DNA of 64,000 nucleotides from Candidatus Altimarinota bacterium (lineage in GTDB: Bacteria > Patescibacteriota > Gracilibacteria > UBA1369 > 2-02-FULL-48-14). How positions within the stretch are numbered: the stretch's first letter is position 1; each line of letters opens with the position of its first letter. A program made the position numbers and the translations under genes. The notes beneath the pieces were generated by a model that worked only from the letters and a program-made list of their open reading frames with translations, ran no database searches and was not told the DNA's origin. Positions 62,335 to 64,000 of this stretch are shown here, piece by piece. Location: NCBI GenBank assembly GCA_015485665.1, contig WFTC01000001.1:28576-92575 (forward strand), in the 5' to 3' direction.

Positions 62335-64000
62335 ATCTGAAATCTTCAAAGCTTAAAGACTCTTGTTTTTTACTTCGGTAATTACGTGCCGATACACTTT
62401 TTGCATTAACTTCTTTCTCTCCAACAACCAAAATCCAAGGAGTTTTGGACTTTTCGGCATTTCTGATTTTTTTTCCAAGACTTTCACTACTTTCATCAAT
62501 ATCCACACGCACACCATCTGCATGTAGCTTACTAAAGAGCTTTTTGGCGTAATCCTGAAATTTATCAGAAAGGGTGAGAATTACAACTTGTCGAGGTGCC
62601 AACCAAGTGGGGAAAGCACCTGCAAAATGCTCAATCAAAAATCCTATGAAGCGTTCATGTGTGCTTAGCGGTGCCCGATGAATGCATATAGGTGTTTTCG
62701 CTTTACCATTTTTGTCCGTATAGCTTAAGGCAAACTTTTTTGGAACTGAAAAATCAAGTTGATTTGTTGCAAGAGTAAATTCACGTCCTATGACAGACCA
62801 TATTTGTACATCTATTTTTGGTCCATAGAATGCAGCTTCGTCTTCTACTTCTACATACGGAACTTTGCTTGATTCCAGAGCATCACGCACTTGCTGTTCG
62901 GTTTGTAACCATAGTTCAGGTTCATTAACATATTTCACCCCCAATTTTTCAGGAGAGTGTTTACTTAGCCTCATTTGATATTTTTCAATACCGAAGAGTT
63001 TGAAGTATTCCATATACATTTCAATTACTGCTTTAAACTCATCTTCAAATTGTTCTTCGCTGCAATAAATATGTGCATCGTTCATGCATAGTGAGCGTAC
63101 TCGCATCAGTCCCAGTAGTGCGCCACTGTCTTCATAACGGTAACAATGACCATATTCCGCATAACGAACAGGAAGATCACGATAACTTTTTGGTCTTGCG
63201 GCAAAAATCTTATGATGATGTGGACAATTCATAGCCTTTAAATAGTAGCTTTCATTGTCCATTGCCATTGGAGGAAACATACTGTCCGCATAATAAGGCA
63301 GATGACCTGACCGTAAGTAGAGTTTATCTTTTGCAATATGGGGAGAGCGTACCCTTGCATAACCGTAACGGCGTTCTGTTTCTTTAGCCAAACGTTCAAT
63401 TTCCTCCACAATTATTGCACCATCCGGAAGCCAAAGCGGTAATCCAGGTCCAATTTCATCATCAAAGGCAAATAAATTCAGTTCTTTCCCAAGTTTTCTG
63501 TGGTCTCTCTTTTTTGCTTCTTCAAGCATTTTCAGATGAGCTTTAAGCTCCTCTTTACTTTCAAAAAGCACACCGTAAATTCTTTGAAGTTGAGGTCGCT
63601 TTTCATCTCCTTTCCAGTAAGCTCCCGCAATTTTCGTAAGTTTGAAGTAGCCTATAGATTTTGTTGTATCTGTATGCCCACCTCTGCAAAGATCTACAAA
63701 TGCGATTTCACCGTTTTTCCTGTGATTTTCATAAAGTGTTAGTTCTTTCCCTTCACCAAGAAAGTCTTGCGCCAATTCAATTTTAAATGGCTGATTTGCA
63801 GCTTTTAAAAACTCCAATACTTTTTCTCCTGTACTTTCAACTCGTTTAAAGGCTTGAGCTTCTTTTTGAATTTCTTTCATTTTTTTCTCTAAAATTTCAA
63901 GATCTTCGGGTATAAGAGTACGGGGAAGCTCAAAATCATAATAAAAGCCGTTTTCTATTACAGGGCCAACGCCCAATTTGGCATCAGGAAACATTTGCAA
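62288..64000 (-). CDS. thrS: Threonyl-tRNA synthetase, partial (runs off right edge)
   Basis: Charges tRNA-Thr. 570 residues are visible; the N-terminus is outside the window, and the track start is a TTG at the edge, not the true start. It shows the second additional domain (GPVIENGFYYDFELPRTLIP, CRGGHTDTTKSIGYFKL), the class II core with zinc-binding and catalytic motifs (KAMNCPHHHKIFA, PVRYAEYGHCYRYEDSGALL, RVRSLCMNDAHIYC, FYGPKIDVQIW, HRAPLSTHERFIGFLIEHF), and the anticodon-binding domain (APRQVVILTLSDKF). Whether a TGS domain is present cannot be seen. Confidence 0.96.
   Translation of the reverse strand: MQMFPDAKLGVGPVIENGFYYDFELPRTLIPEDLEILEKKMKEIQKEAQAFKRVESTGEKVLEFLKAANQPFKIELAQDFLGEGKELTLYENHRKNGEIAFVDLCRGGHTDTTKSIGYFKLTKIAGAYWKGDEKRPQLQRIYGVLFESKEELKAHLKMLEEAKKRDHRKLGKELNLFAFDDEIGPGLPLWLPDGAIIVEEIERLAKETERRYGYARVRSPHIAKDKLYLRSGHLPYYADSMFPPMAMDNESYYLKAMNCPHHHKIFAARPKSYRDLPVRYAEYGHCYRYEDSGALLGLMRVRSLCMNDAHIYCSEEQFEDEFKAVIEMYMEYFKLFGIEKYQMRLSKHSPEKLGVKYVNEPELWLQTEQQVRDALESSKVPYVEVEDEAAFYGPKIDVQIWSVIGREFTLATNQLDFSVPKKFALSYTDKNGKAKTPICIHRAPLSTHERFIGFLIEHFAGAFPTWLAPRQVVILTLSDKFQDYAKKLFSKLHADGVRVDIDESSESLGKKIRNAEKSKTPWILVVGEKEVNAKSVSARNYRSKKQESLSFEDFRSRLLVEIGNRSLETD

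Overview
The window looks like a chromosomal segment of a small, AT-rich (roughly 37% GC by eye) bacterium of the Candidate Phyla Radiation (Patescibacteria), most likely near Candidatus Peregrinibacteria. Reasons: a DUF4012 protein, TrmB-type regulators, an archaeal-type PurP pair, an alanyl-tRNA synthetase that lacks whole domains, large SLH-domain surface proteins, very tight packing and few visible Shine-Dalgarno sites. TGA is used as a normal stop (several ATGA or TGATG gene junctions), which argues against the recoded Gracilibacteria and Absconditabacteria. The taxonomic call is inference; no 16S gene is present.

Layout. 1-2.6 kb: ppdK (cut by the left edge) and glutamate dehydrogenase on the minus strand. 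2.6-6.2 kb: a small HTH plus coiled-coil DNA-binding protein, a dense array of perfect palindromes, a CvpA-like membrane protein, tRNA-Lys, dnaJ, and about 800 bp of non-coding DNA with more copies of the palindromes. 6.2-13.1 kb: surface locus with a giant SLH protein, a TPR lipoprotein and a second SLH protein. 13-19.2 kb: metK, a glycosyltransferase-deacetylase fusion, a YqhQ-like protein, an SPFH protein, an AroE-like protein and lspA. 19.2-21.8 kb: an odd low-complexity repeat protein with its own strong promoter. 21.8-27.6 kb: ftsW, murG, a glycosyltransferase, bPH and LemA-like membrane proteins, miaB. 27.6-34.9 kb: alaS, a DUF3352-like/DUF4012 pair, mutL. 35-42.3 kb: LysM-M23 peptidase, yidD, purH, uppP, two purP paralogues, a nucleotidyltransferase. 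42.3-46.8 kb: ferredoxin, two-subunit L-serine dehydratase, a structured RNA gene, enolase, an MBL-fold protein. 46.9-49.5 kb: lexA with a clear SOS operator, two TrmB-like regulators, tRNA-Arg. 49.6-53.8 kb: mutS, an unusual inverted-repeat element, rpsF-ssb-rpsR. 53.9-62.3 kb: a five-gene operon of unknown function built around a VirB6/TrbL-like membrane protein. 62.3-64 kb: thrS, cut by the right edge.

How it fits together. Serine dehydratase (serine to pyruvate), PPDK (pyruvate and PEP) and enolase suggest amino-acid carbon feeding glycolysis or gluconeogenesis, with glutamate dehydrogenase handling nitrogen. FtsW, MurG, UppP, the M23 peptidase, YidD and LspA show a peptidoglycan-bearing, lipoprotein-making envelope covered by SLH-anchored proteins. 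MutS, MutL and LexA give mismatch repair and SOS control.

The best candidates for something undescribed are: (a) the palindrome array and its HTH/coiled-coil protein near 3 kb; (b) the orphan structured RNA at 44.4-44.75 kb; (c) the five-gene envelope operon at 53.9-62.3 kb; (d) the triplicated-module low-complexity protein at 19.3-21.8 kb; and (e) the 18-bp inverted repeat with a duplicated GC-rich 16-mer upstream of rpsF.
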